DNA of 64,000 bases from Doris montereyensis (Eukaryota > Mollusca > Gastropoda > Nudibranchia > Dorididae): the NCBI GenBank assembly GCA_037039925.1, contig JAXRKP010000350.1, positions 1-64,000 on the forward strand, in the 5' to 3' direction. The notes beneath the pieces are model-generated. The model saw only the letters and a list, made by a program, of their open reading frames with translations. It did no database searches and was not told where the DNA came from. Made by a program: the position numbers and the translations under genes. Shown here in pieces: positions 12,001-25,177 of this stretch. Every line of letters starts with the position of its first letter. Within the stretch, counting starts at the first letter, position 1.

Positions 12001-15000
12001 GTCACTACACATTGTTTACACTACTGTTATTTGTCACATTCTACCTTTAAAAAGAATTATATTGATGTCACTGAAGCTCCCTCACAGTGATAAACATTAC
12101 TCTATTGTACTGTTGTTACCATTCCTGCTTTTTCCCAGTGGCTGAATGAGAAGAAAATAGTGGAGAAACTTGTGGACTCCATAGTCAAGAAAAAAGATGA
12201 AGATGTAAATTGGAATTGTTATGAAAGTTGCATGAAATAATATATACAACCTTTCTCACAAATTTTTTATTTGAGGAATTGCTCCGTCTCGACAAAGAGG
12301 AAATATTGAAACTTTGCTTTTTATGGGTTTTTTTAAATCTTACCCTGTTTTTATATTTTACTTCGTTTAAAAAAAAAAAAGACAGAAGAATGTTCTGATT
12401 TGCCAATTTATGAAGAAGAAAAAATTGTATTTATATATTATCTTTTAGATGGGAATTATGTTGTGAAGAAATGTTTTTAATGGCAATGCATGTTAAACAA
12501 TTACGTCCGTGCTGCATGATGTGGTGTTACAAGTAGTGATGGCTTTGGTCACTCTTCCTCTAGATTCATTGTAATGCTGCACAGTCTCTCTGCGACATTG
12601 TCCGCCTGGGACGGAACAGTACAACCAGCAACAAGACACGTCCGATCCCGATCCCTTGTTGGTCACCATGGAAAAGTATGTGCATGATGTCAGCGTCCTT
12701 TCTTTCATTTATTTTTCCTTCTGCTTCCATCTTTTTTCCTGTAAACTTTCTATTTAATATTTCCTATGGTTTTTGATTCTTGTTACAATCCTGTGTAAAA
12801 AAAAATTAATTTCTTGACTTGAAAGCAGCCGCCATATTCATCTGACAGGCTTGCCAAGCGTCCACATTGTGCCTGGGACAGTCCCACATTACCGCCGCCC
12901 GTCCCGTATATGCGTCACCTGTCCCACACATCTGACTTTTATCAGCTGTTAAACTTTCATGAAATTCCACGCTGTACAGCTAACTTTGCCATAATAATAT
13001 TATTGTAACAGTGCATCATACACTGAGGTACCTGTATAACACTAGACTCACAATGTTTACCTGCTGTGCTGTTAGTACTATTTGACATGTAAACTTTATA
13101 TGAGCATTGCTTTCTTTGTAAAAAAGACAGCACCATCATTCACCTGTGTGTCCTCTCTTTCATAATGCAAGAACTAATATTAAATACACAACATCGGGTT
13201 CAGTGCAAACGCATGTAGCATTGTGTTTGGGATATGCGGCCCTCAATATCGTTAATGATACTCTTGGTAAAAACTTGAGGATTTGAGCCATGGATGAAAG
13301 TGAAGTTTCCGTTGTTTCAGTAAGTAAGGGGAGTAAAGTTCCTCTCAGGACATTGCGACCCACAGCGCCAAGGCTAAAGCCACCTTACTATATGGAGGCT
13401 CAGGCTGGGCGTATCCCAACGTCTCCTGGACAGGCTGCTACTGCTAGTCTGACGCAGATCTGAACTCTCAAGTTAGTGATTGTACCTATTTGCACCTGTA
13501 TCGTGTGGGGAAAGTGCGTGTTTTGTACCTTCCCAAGGAACTCGTTGAAACTAGCTTTGTTAGGATTCGAACCCCAGACCTCGTAATCCTAAGTCTGACA
13601 GCCTGACAACTCGGTCACCGACCCCTCACTTCCCAGATTTGTGCTTATGTTATAATTGACATTGACTCCTCAAACCAATCAGGACCGTAAAAGGAGATTA
13701 CTCACACAAAATCACATAGGCCGATTTTTTATGCAAGTCGGTCGTTTGGTCAAGATCCCTTGAACATCGACTTACGGCATTCCCTGTATTGACGTAAAAT
13801 ACTTGCCATTGCTTTCAATTGAATCCATCACCAGCCCTTCTGAAGGTTTACAGATCAGCTAGAAATGTTGCTCTAGCCAACTCGGCTAAGCACAGATTGT
13901 AGACGAAAAGTATTTATTTTATTTAATTTGAAAACTGAGATGACACTTCACTACAGACTGTGATAGAATTATAGCGAAGATTACTACTGCTAATCTAAAT
14001 TAGACTCTAAATTGTTTGTCGTTCATATTGATTTTGTGTCCTAGCTACTTCTAAAAATGAAATCCAGAGAAAAGTCTAGAAATGAAAATTTATACAAAAA
14101 TTGATGATAGCTAGGTGTGGGAATGAGAGAATAACCTATTCTGCACGCACGTCATCTATGAATTTATCAAATACATCGGTCAGTCTCACTTTCCCTCAAT
14201 TCATCTCCCATTGTCCCTCATTTTGAATTTTCAAACTTGGCTACTCTGATCTGAACATCAGTTTACTTGTTGTGTGTGCGTGTTTGTTGATTTATGTTAA
14301 CGTCCTTTCTGACCAGGCTCATGCTGCTAGTAGGCATGAAGCGGACTGGGTAGATTCCTTTGAAAGCAACAAAATCTCATGCCCTTTCTGACCATTATAA
14401 TTTTTTTAATTGTGTGGGGAAAAGTGCCAGTATGAAATTGTTATTTTTTTCTATTTCAGAGAAGAGACTGTCGCACAGCTTTTGTCAAATATGTTTGATT
14501 CCGACAAGGACGAGTCAGTGTTGATAAACGGCTTGTGTGTTATTCACACTCTGCTTGAAGCACGCAAAGGGTATGTTGGAGGTCGTAGTAGGCAGTTGAT
14601 GAATAGTCATTTTAATTTATTATGCTTGTGATCTTGACATTAAGGGACTGCAAACCATTCTGTCTGGTAATGAAGTGAATGGAAAGAATATTTCAGGTGC
14701 GACTGTAATTTTCCATCCATACATACTTCTAGATCTTGTCGATACTGTTGTTGGAGGTAGAGGACGAGGGTGGTTGATTCTATATAAGTTCCATTTTTGC
14801 CAGGCGTATGTATTTATGTGAAGGCTTTTAAGTTTGCAATACTTTGTTGCCGCTAATAACACCCTTCAATGAGATGTAAGTTTGCAAAACTTTATTGCCG
14901 CTAATAACACCCTTCAATGAGATGTAAGTTTACAAAACTTTGTTGCCGCTAATAACACCCTTCAATGAGATGTAAGTTTACAAAACTTTGTTGCCGCTAA

Positions 15001-18000
15001 TAACACCCTTCAATGAGATAACACCCTTCAATGAGATGTAAGTTTACAAAACTTTGTTGCCGCTAATAACACCCTTCAATGAGATGTAAGTTTGCAAAAC
15101 TTTGTTGCCGCTAATAACACCCTTCAATGAGACGTAAGTTTGCAAAACTTTGTTGCCGCTAATAACACCCTTCAATGAGACGTAAGTTTGCTAGACGATT
15201 CATTAGAAAAGTTTCCTTTTGTAAGATTGGGACAACAAACAGTTTTGTAGTTAACGTTGGAATAACTTTGGTGATAAGACTCATTTCTATGTCAAAGACA
15301 TCCCCAGTGGTGTTTTATATAGAATTTCAGTTGTGATGTGCGTGGGATATAACAGTGTTTGCATATATAGCCAATGTTGTTGTTATATGCTTGTATCTGC
15401 AGGTCGGAGGTGTCAGAGCTAATGCCAAACGGGGATGCAGACCGCATAGCACAGGGTATCAATAATGTCATTGCCGCCATTATTCCACGGTTGAAAGATT
15501 TCCACAATCTCCTCGTAGAACCTCCAAAGGTGAGTAACCAGGCTTCTCATGAAATCAATTTTATGGGTGGTCCATTTGTGTAGAATAATCTTTTGAACAG
15601 GATGTATACATTATGGAGAAGAAGAGTCTCTTTGTCATTCACAGCTCTTAAATTCTCTGTGTCTTTTTCCTCTGTTTGATTTTATTCTTGTAGCAATACT
15701 ACAGCACCATGCCATGTTCGGTTGGTTTGTTTGATCCTCCCTGGGCAACACGCGTCTGCAGGTATCCAAACTGGTCACAGCCCTGGTGGGCGCCAACATG
15801 CATCAACTCAATCTGGAGCTGGCCTCTTTAGGAACCATTCAGACGCTACTGGTGGGTATTGCTTACTTTCATGTCGCATCTGGTCGCAGCCTCCAAGGCT
15901 TGTATGTGTGTGGTAAGGTCTCTCGTCTTTTCGGGAGTCCTATACTTATCACTTTTAAATTTGTTACTTACGCATTATCGCCTGAAGTACGAGATACTCA
16001 AACTTGGTGATCAGTGAATATTAACCAGCCATAGAAGTGTTTGTATGAGGTAATGTTTGATTAGAGTCTTTCATCTTACTTTGTTAGGGAGATAACTAAC
16101 AAGTAAATAGATTTAATTAGCTATATGATTTTGCTTCTGAACAAAATAAAACCTGAACAAGCCCGAGTGTGCCCTCTTTGTGCCCGCTCTCATGAATCTG
16201 TGACCCACGACTCTTTATAACACTTTTTAACAGTAACAAGAACAAGCTATGTGACTTCTGTCAATTTTTACCCGTTCACATCCTGTAGTGTCAATGTTTT
16301 CCTATTGCACATTGCTGATGTCACCTTTTACCAATGTGCTGTTGATGGAGTGGCTTTTTTTCTCTAGGACTTGTACTTCAAGTATGTGTGGAACAACTTC
16401 CTTCACACTCAAGTGGAACAGTGCCTTCTTATCATACTCAACAATAGTCCTTTGATTATTGACGGCAAGCATGAACATCCCTTGTTAATACAGGTAATGT
16501 TTAAGTAATGCATTCTTCTTGTTTCTTCCTTTCTATATTTAACGAAATGTACAAATATCATTCTACTCATTAGAGCCTGAAAGGGGGGGGGGGGATGTTG
16601 TTCTTCTTATGACAGGAGAGTTACTCCTTTGATTCATATGCGCGTCAGTCAAATAAAACTTTGTTTTACTACTCTGAACATAACATGGCATCTTTTTATC
16701 TCGTCTGCTTCTACATTCCTACATCTGTCTAACATCGTGAATTGTCATTGTAAAGATATAGGGGGCTGTGCGAGTGTTGATGGTAAACACTGCTACTTTC
16801 TTTTCGTTCTTTAACATCTTTGTCTCTCGTCTTGTCGTTTCCTCTCAATTCACACTGAGATCACCAGACATGGTGAATGGTGTACATTGCTACCCATCTG
16901 TTTGAAGAATTACTGGAAGGCATACTGAAGAATGACTGTCTTATATCAACTATCAATGTTACGTGTACATGCCATACGCATTTATTTTGTTACCATGTTT
17001 TTCATACAGTCTTTGGCGTTGAAAATTGCAAAGACATAAAATGAGACTTTATTTTTTTGCATTCATTCTCAGCTTTTCACAGAGAGCAAGTTTATCGATC
17101 GGCTGTTGGATGAGTGGGAAAACAATGACAAAGTTCAGTAAGTTCCTTTCTGTTCTTCATTGGAATGGATTGGTGAATAGCGGGCACTGCTGGTAGGCCC
17201 TTCATTCCTTTCACTCTCTCAAATGTTTTTATGTAGCTGTTTCCTCTGAAGTTACCCAGAGAACTATTGAACCTTCTTCTAATCACCCTTCCTGCCCCAT
17301 TTAACCCCTCTTCTGATCACATTTCCTGTCCCATTGAACCCTCTTTTGATCATTTCCTGTCCCATAACCCTCTTTTGATCACATTTCCTATCCCATTGAA
17401 CCCTCTTTTGATCCATTTCCTATCCCATTGAACCCTCTTTTGATCACATTTCCTGTCCCACTTAACCCTCTTTTGATCACATTTCCTATCCCATTGAACC
17501 CTCTTTTGATCACATTTCCTATCCCATTGAACCCTCTTTTGATCACATTTCCTGTCCCATTGAACCCTCTTTTGATCACATTTCCTGTCCCACTTAACCC
17601 TCTTTTGATCACATTTCCTGTCCCACATTTTCTCTTTTGATCACATTTCCTGTCCCATTAACCCTCTTCTGATCACATTTCCTGTCCCTTAACCCTCTTC
17701 TGATCCCCCTCTTCTGATCACATTTCCTGTTTAACCCTCTTTTGATCACATTTCCTGTCCCACTTAACCCTCTTTGATGATCACATTTCCTGTCCCATTA
17801 ACCTCTTCTGATCACATTTCCTGTCCCACTTAACCCTCTTCTGATCACATTTCCTGTCCCATTGAACCCTCTTCTGATCACATTTCTTATCCCATTGAAC
17901 CCTCTTCTGATCACATTTTTCCATTGAACCCTCTTCTGATCATTTCTTATCCCATTGAACCCTCTTCTGATCACATTTCCTATCCCATTGAACCCTCTTC

Positions 18001-19652
18001 TGATCACATTTCTTATCCCATTGAACCCTCTTCTGATCACATTTCTATCCCATTGAACCCTCTTCTGATCCCCTCTTCTGATCCATTTCCTATCCCATTG
18101 AACCCTCTTCTGATCCCCCTCTTCTGATCACATCCTATCCCATTGAACCCTCTTCTGATCCCCCTCTTCTGATCACATTTCCTGTCCCACTTAACCCTCT
18201 TCTGATTACATTGCCTGTCCCATTGAACCCTCTTTTGATCACCTTTCCTGTCCCATTGAACCCTCTTTTGATCACATTTCCTGTCCCATTGAACCCTCTT
18301 TTGATCACCTTTTTGATCACCCTGTGCCTTCTAAATTCTTAAATGACAATGATAAACTTAACTGTACATTTTTTGTTATGTGATGTCCAAGGTTTTAAGT
18401 TTTGATTACCCCATGATACTTTTTTTATTTTTATTTGTAGAACTGCCCCCAAAGGTCGTCGTCAAGGCTTTATGGGTCACCTGACAAAGATGGCCAACTC
18501 TGTCTTTAGTTTGCTGGAGAAGGAGGAAGAGACCCCAGTCTTGTCAAAGAACAGTATCAGGGTCAGTTAGTGATTGAGTTTTAGCTTTGGCCTCTTGTCT
18601 GTCTGTGCTGTTTGTGTGTGTGTGCTTCATATATTCTCATTTGTCTCCGGAGAACTGAGGAATTTTCTTTAAACTTTGAAAAGAACGCGACAGCTTTATG
18701 AAAATCCGACAGCTTTGAAAAAGCTTGAATCTTAACGTGTAGTCATAAAATCCTGTGACAGACTAGAGTGGTGTCCAGGAGCTGATATTATCACCTATTG
18801 CTGCTTCACGAAACCAGGATATGCTCTCTGCTTTGCGCCGCAAGGCGTTGAAGGAATTTCACATTTATGTGTCATGAAGGAACTTCACATTTACGTGTCA
18901 TGAAGGAACTTCACATTTACGTGTCATGAAGGAACTTCACATTTACATGTCATGAAGGAACTTCACATTTACGTGTCATGAAGGAACTTCACATTTACGT
19001 GTCATGAAGGAACTTCACATTTACGTGTCATGAAGGAACTTCACATTTACGTGTCATGAAGGAATTTCACATTTACGTGTCATGAAGGAAGTTCATATTT
19101 ACGTGTCATGAAGGTGTCACATTTGAAGGAACTTTCACATTTACGTGTCATGAAGGAATTTCACATTTACGTGTCATGAAGGAACTTCACATTTACGTGT
19201 CATGAAGGAACTTCACATTTACGTGTCATGAAGGAATTTCACATTTACGTGTCATGAAGGAACTTCACATTTATGTGTCATGAAGGAATAACGTGTCATG
19301 AAGGAAGCATATTTACGTGTCATGAAGGAATTTCACATTTACGTGTCATGAAGGAATTTCACATTTACGTGTCATGAAGGAAGTTCACATTTACGTGTCA
19401 TTGTCATGAAAGAAGTTCACATTTACGTGTCATGAAAGAACTTCACATTTACGTGTCATGAAAGAACTTCACATTTTGTCATGAAAGAACTTCATATTTA
19501 CGTGTCATGAAAGAACTTCACATTTATGTGTTATGGGAACTTCACATTTCGTGTTATGAAGAGAACTTCATTTACGTGTTTTATTTACGTGTCATGAAGG
19601 AATTTTACATTTCGTGTCATGAAGGAAGTTCACATTTAATGATAATAATAAT

Positions 19653-19686
<34 letters not shown>

Positions 19687-20339
19687 GTAGTAGTAGCTTT
19701 ATTGTCCATCATTGGCACATCATTTATGTTCTTGTCAATTAAATTTTTTCCCCCCAAATCTTTTTTAATCATTGGCTTATGTTTTCTCTTCAGGGCTTCC
19801 ACAAGAGACCAGAGACCGATGGGAGACTTTTGTAGGCGGGCCTCTGGCAGAGCTGAATAAAAAATACTATTGAGTTGGTGGGTGACACTTTTTTTCTTCT
19901 GATCTCTTCTTCCTTTCCTAGGGGTTGGCGGGCGCCACTATTTTCTTACTTTTCATCTTACTGTTTTTTTCTTAACTAATCCTGAGATTGTTGTATATGG
20001 TGGATGGGGTAAATTACAAAAACAATAAACAGAACGGTATAAATCCTTTCTCAAATGCATGAATTTGTTCATGTCATTGATGTAGCAACTTTATTCTATG
20101 TTTATCTTGTCTTGAATGATTCTGATAAGATATATTGATTGAGGAGTATCAGACCTTTCTGTTTATCATTCTTTTTATCATGTTGTTTCTTCGCCAGATG
20201 CGTGGCCATCCCCTTGCTTCCAGCAGTGAGGATGACGATGCAGACTTCAAAAACATTCCTTTTCCTCAAGACACTGCCATGCAACAGGTGAGATATCGGG
20301 ATCGGGCCGATGATTGGTGGCACGTTTGCCCCCCCCCCT

Positions 20340-20418
<79 letters not shown>

Positions 20419-23400
20419 ATTATTATCTCCCTTCTCTTTGCCTCTTGCTCTATCAAGGAAAAGATGGATTTTCCACCTGTTTTCCTTTTCAAGTGCTGGT
20501 TCACCAACTTTACATGGTGCATCCATTGACAGGCCTCTGCATTTGAAGTGCTCTTTTCAGAAGATGCTTACTAAACCCACTGCTTACAGCTGGGTTACTT
20601 ACTGACACCTGAGTCCAGGAAGGGGTTGATGGGCATGACATGGAAGATTGGTGGTCTTTTATGACATAGTGTGACATTTTCACTCTGACTGAATCTGTGG
20701 GTGGTTGGCCAAGTCTGCTGACGGGTCCTACTTCTTTTCTTTTATTCTTTTACATCCGTTTTTTCTGTCTTGCCATTTCCTTTCAATTCATGATGAGATC
20801 ACCACATGTGGGAAACGGCAAATGCAGGATTTTTCTCAATGTAGTGTTTTTTAGTTGGTCATCTTTTAAGTTCTTTTTTAACCGTTGATATATGTTTGAT
20901 TTTATAGAAAATCGTCGGTGAAACTGTCTAAACACGCAACTCCGTATGACGTAATTTTTTCAGGAGAAGGAAGAAAAACTTAACGAATCATCGACGAGGG
21001 CTGCAAACACTTTTACTCTTTCTGGATTACATTTTAATAACTACTTAAGTCTCTCTAGAATGTAGTAAAAGAAAAAAGTAATCTGCTGTGTACAAAATGA
21101 ACTTCTACGGCTAGATTTGAACTGTTTAAAAAAAAATCTAAACGAGTAAGTCTGCTCCTAGACTTACAAGATTCAAGTTTCAAGGTGGGAAGAAAAACAT
21201 AAATCTTTGTTCAGATCATGTGCATGAAAAGATCTTTTCTATTGTTTCAAGGCCCCAATATTTATATAGACAGGAAAAAATCTTGCGTTTGATCATTTGA
21301 AGAAAAATCTCATGCCCCATATATTGTGGATATACACGCGTAGACAGTTTCACCGACGATATGTTTATATGCATTTTATAGATTCAGTTATTTACTCTCT
21401 TTGTATAATGGGGCATTTAACCATTGTTAGGGATTTGGTAACAGAAATTATGTACTGACTAGTGTGGATGTTACAAAACTTCAGTGAAGCAAAGTTTTAT
21501 CTTTAATTTTTGTTTAGTTCTGCATCACAACAATACACCCTTAAGAATCGGGAGGCCGGAAGGGGGAGGGCATTTTTATGTTTAGTATGCGAGTAGATGA
21601 CTTTTCCACCAACTGTTGTAATGAAATGACGCGCCTGGGTGGGTGTGTGCTGACTCGCCAGGCCTTCTCTGACTATCAGCTTCAACAGATGACTAGCAAC
21701 TTCATTGATCAGTTTGGCTTCAACGATGAGGAGTTTGCCGAGCAAGATGAGAAGATCGAGTGAGTACTACTAATAAACAGTTTTGTACCTTCTTTTTTTA
21801 TTTTGATGTAGACTATCATATTTTCTCCCATCCAGAACATTGGGACATTGTCATTGGTAAATGAAAGATGGACTGTTTTGGTTCATTTTTGTCATTTTGA
21901 TAATCTTTTTTTTTTTTTTTTCTTTCATTCGTGTGCCAGACCAGGGTACGTCTGTATATTGTGTCTCCCCCCCCCCCTGCAATCTCAGTGAAACCGATTT
22001 TTTCCCCTATATAAATTGCCCTCTAAATGTCCGTTGCAAAACCAAGATTTTCGCCTTAATGCCTGGTCTCAATGGCAACTGCAGGTATATTTTTTTTCAA
22101 ATAATCATAAATTATGTCTGTAATTGATTAAAAGTTCTCTTTTTTTATCTTGCAAATAGTCCCCTGGCTAATACTAATCACTAATGTAACCACCCTTCAT
22201 TACCTATCCAATGTAATGTAATAAAAGATGACCAGTCTTCTCTTTGTAACTCCGCCCACTGTACAGCACATCCTTTGTCCCATTGGATCACTGGTTTGCC
22301 ACTGGGTAATTAGAATTGCAGTCTTTCGGACTCCGCCCACGGCTCTTTATTGATGTCGTAAGTTGCATGAAATCACCTGGCGTTTTTAATAGACCGGACA
22401 CACATCGCGATCGGAGGACAAGGTGTGAACAGTTTTATTGCTCCCCTGTCTTGCATTGGCTATATTGTATCCATTGTGCCTTTGGGTCTTAGTGGCGAGC
22501 GATGGTTAACCCCGCCTGCGCGGTCACGACCTCAGTGCTAAAGAGCTAAATGGTTTCAAGATGTCCCTATTTCTCGCATTGCATTTTTCTGTTGGAATTT
22601 CTGCACCGTACTGGATGAACTCCTTGGTGAACCCCCACCCCAAAGAATTGTTGCCCCTGACCTACTTACATGTCCGTTTCGTCTAAATGCCCAAGCACCG
22701 GCCATTTAGGCGGTCACTACTGTATTAGAAATGATGAAGATGTGGCAAGTAATTGCTGTATGTGTCACATTCTGAATTGTCATTGTGTTGTTGATTTGCT
22801 GTTCACCCTAATAAAACTCACATGAGAGGAATCTGCAGTGTGGTCAAGTATTGATTGTTACTCTTAATTTTATGATACACATTATGTAAAGGTATATTAT
22901 ATATGTATTTTTTTCTTACCATATAAATTTCTCACTGCACGTTTTTATTCAAAGAAAATCATGAGAAAATCATGTTAACAAGACAACCCACCACGGCTAA
23001 GACTTTTGTCATGTCTTGAAGTTACTGCGTATGTCCCTTGTTAACCTTATTTGTTACAATGTTGAAATAGTTACCTACAATGATGAACTTGATAATGTTG
23101 GTTGATTTGTCATGCTGCCGTTTCTGGGTGGGCGGTTCGGCAGGGCTGCTGGTTGGTCCTACTTCTTTCCTTGCAATCTTTCACACTGTCCTTCATCTTG
23201 CTGTTCTCTTAATTTAACCTGAAATTGTTGCATATGGTGGATGGGGTAACTTACGATGGAAGAAGCGAATTGCTGATGTTACCTGTTGTTTGTTTTCATT
23301 CACAGTGTGAATTTTTCCGAAAGAATATCCAGTATTGAAGCCGAGATGCAAGTCAATGACTCTAATGTAAGTTGCATTATGTTGTGGATGCATCCCATCT

Positions 23401-25114
23401 GAAAAGTGTTGTCGATTTTACAGCATATTTATCATTTGAAAGTAAGAAGGGGTGGGGGGTATACATTTATTTTAGGGTATTTGACAAAAGTAGTTTCCTA
23501 TCACTTCACAAAGTCAAGAACATAATGTTTGTGCCAGTGTAAGTTACTTATTACTGCTTCCTGTCATCATTTAATTGTTTTGGGGTTTTTTCCTTCCCTC
23601 CGCAGCAAACCACGACGGTTCTCTTTGAACAACTGTGCAATGAGAGAATTCAACAGTTTGACATTGATGACAGCGACGAGGACATTTGGGAAGAAAAATC
23701 TATCACCTTTGATAAAAATGCTCAGCAAGCCCGATCTGAGTAAGTTTGTTTGTGTGCCGTTAACTCCTTCGCTGCAAGCCAGTCTGTGCATGTTATATAT
23801 GCCATGTGTCCCATTGAACCTACAGGCTTGTCACATCTTTCAATAGGTTTGTTAACTGGTCTAAGGACAGGACAGCATTAAACATTTACATATCGTTTTT
23901 GTTTGAATAGCATCCCGTTGAAAGTAAACCGTGAGTTTTTCCCCGACACTCCTTTGTCATGGCCCCCTGGGCAGCAAAGATGTTAACTTCTTTTTTTTTT
24001 ATCGAAAAACAAAATAAGGGTTTTTGCAATGCTTTTTTTGTTGTTGTTTGGTCCTTCCGTCTTTCTTCTTCCTTGTGGGTGGTTTGCGGGTGTTACTGTT
24101 AGGTCCTACTTCTTTCCTTTCACCCTGAGATCACCGCATTTAGTGGGTGCGGTACGTTTCAATGAAATATTCTTGTTGCTTTTTCTTCTTCCTCTGTTGC
24201 CATCTTTTTTCCCCTTCTTCTTTTCCTTCTTTTTCTTCTTCTTCTCCTCTGAATTATTATTATTGTTATTATTACTAGCTGTAGGTGCCCGGCGTTGCCA
24301 GGTTAACTGATAAGATTGTAAATCAAATTTTAAAAAAATCTTTATCTGTGCCCTCGGGTTGAACAACAAATCACTTATAAATTCCATTTGTAACTTTTAC
24401 CCCTAGAAAAGGGCAAATCATGATGGTTTCAAAACATTGCTACAAAAATTTGAATGATATCCAAGCCCTGCACAGTTATGAGAAACCAAAAGAGTGATAC
24501 ACGTAATAATAATAAATAGCAAAAAAAAAAAAACACCTTGACTTCATGAAATTCGACCCTGGACCGATGGAATTATAATACATCGTCTCTGGCCGCACTA
24601 CTGATTGTGTCATTCAAATTTTTAATATCATGACTTCAAAGTGACGGCTGACGTGGATCTCTTGTTTTGCTTTTCTTGTCTTCAATTCACTATGATATTA
24701 GCTCCAGATCTAAAGATTAAGATTAAGATTGAGATCTTTTGTTCGATGATGTTTCAATCAATATATCCATACCATATTCTGCAAATAGAATCTAGATCTG
24801 GAGCTAGATCTAAATCTAGAACTACGCGGATCTGAAACTGGGTCATGATTAAATTAAAGTCACACTAGAAAGAGGCTGAAAGGGGTCACATTTTCACCTC
24901 ATTGTAAATTTTGGAACTTTAAAAAGTTAAATTGCTCATGCATGGGATTGAAATTTTAAACAGGATGGGTTGTGTACTCTGCTCTATAACATTTTGCAAC
25001 TATGGAATATGTAAAGGCAATTGTTAAACTCCTATGCAGATCTGTAGTCTTCGGCAAAAAAAAGAAGCATTGGATATAGACGCACTACAGCTTCCTGACT
25101 ATTTTTTGTAATAG

Positions 25115-25177
<63 letters not shown>

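Noticed and set aside
8984..12675. Reading the frame breaks in exons 1-7 as proof of a pseudogene
   Set aside because: Splice sites are all intact, no substitution-type stops occur, downstream exons are clean, and the breaks lie mostly at homopolymers. Consensus error explains it better.
17350..18320. ORFs with 11-residue repeats ([22 protein letters not shown])
   Set aside because: By-product of the 33-bp minisatellite; open in several frames on both strands.
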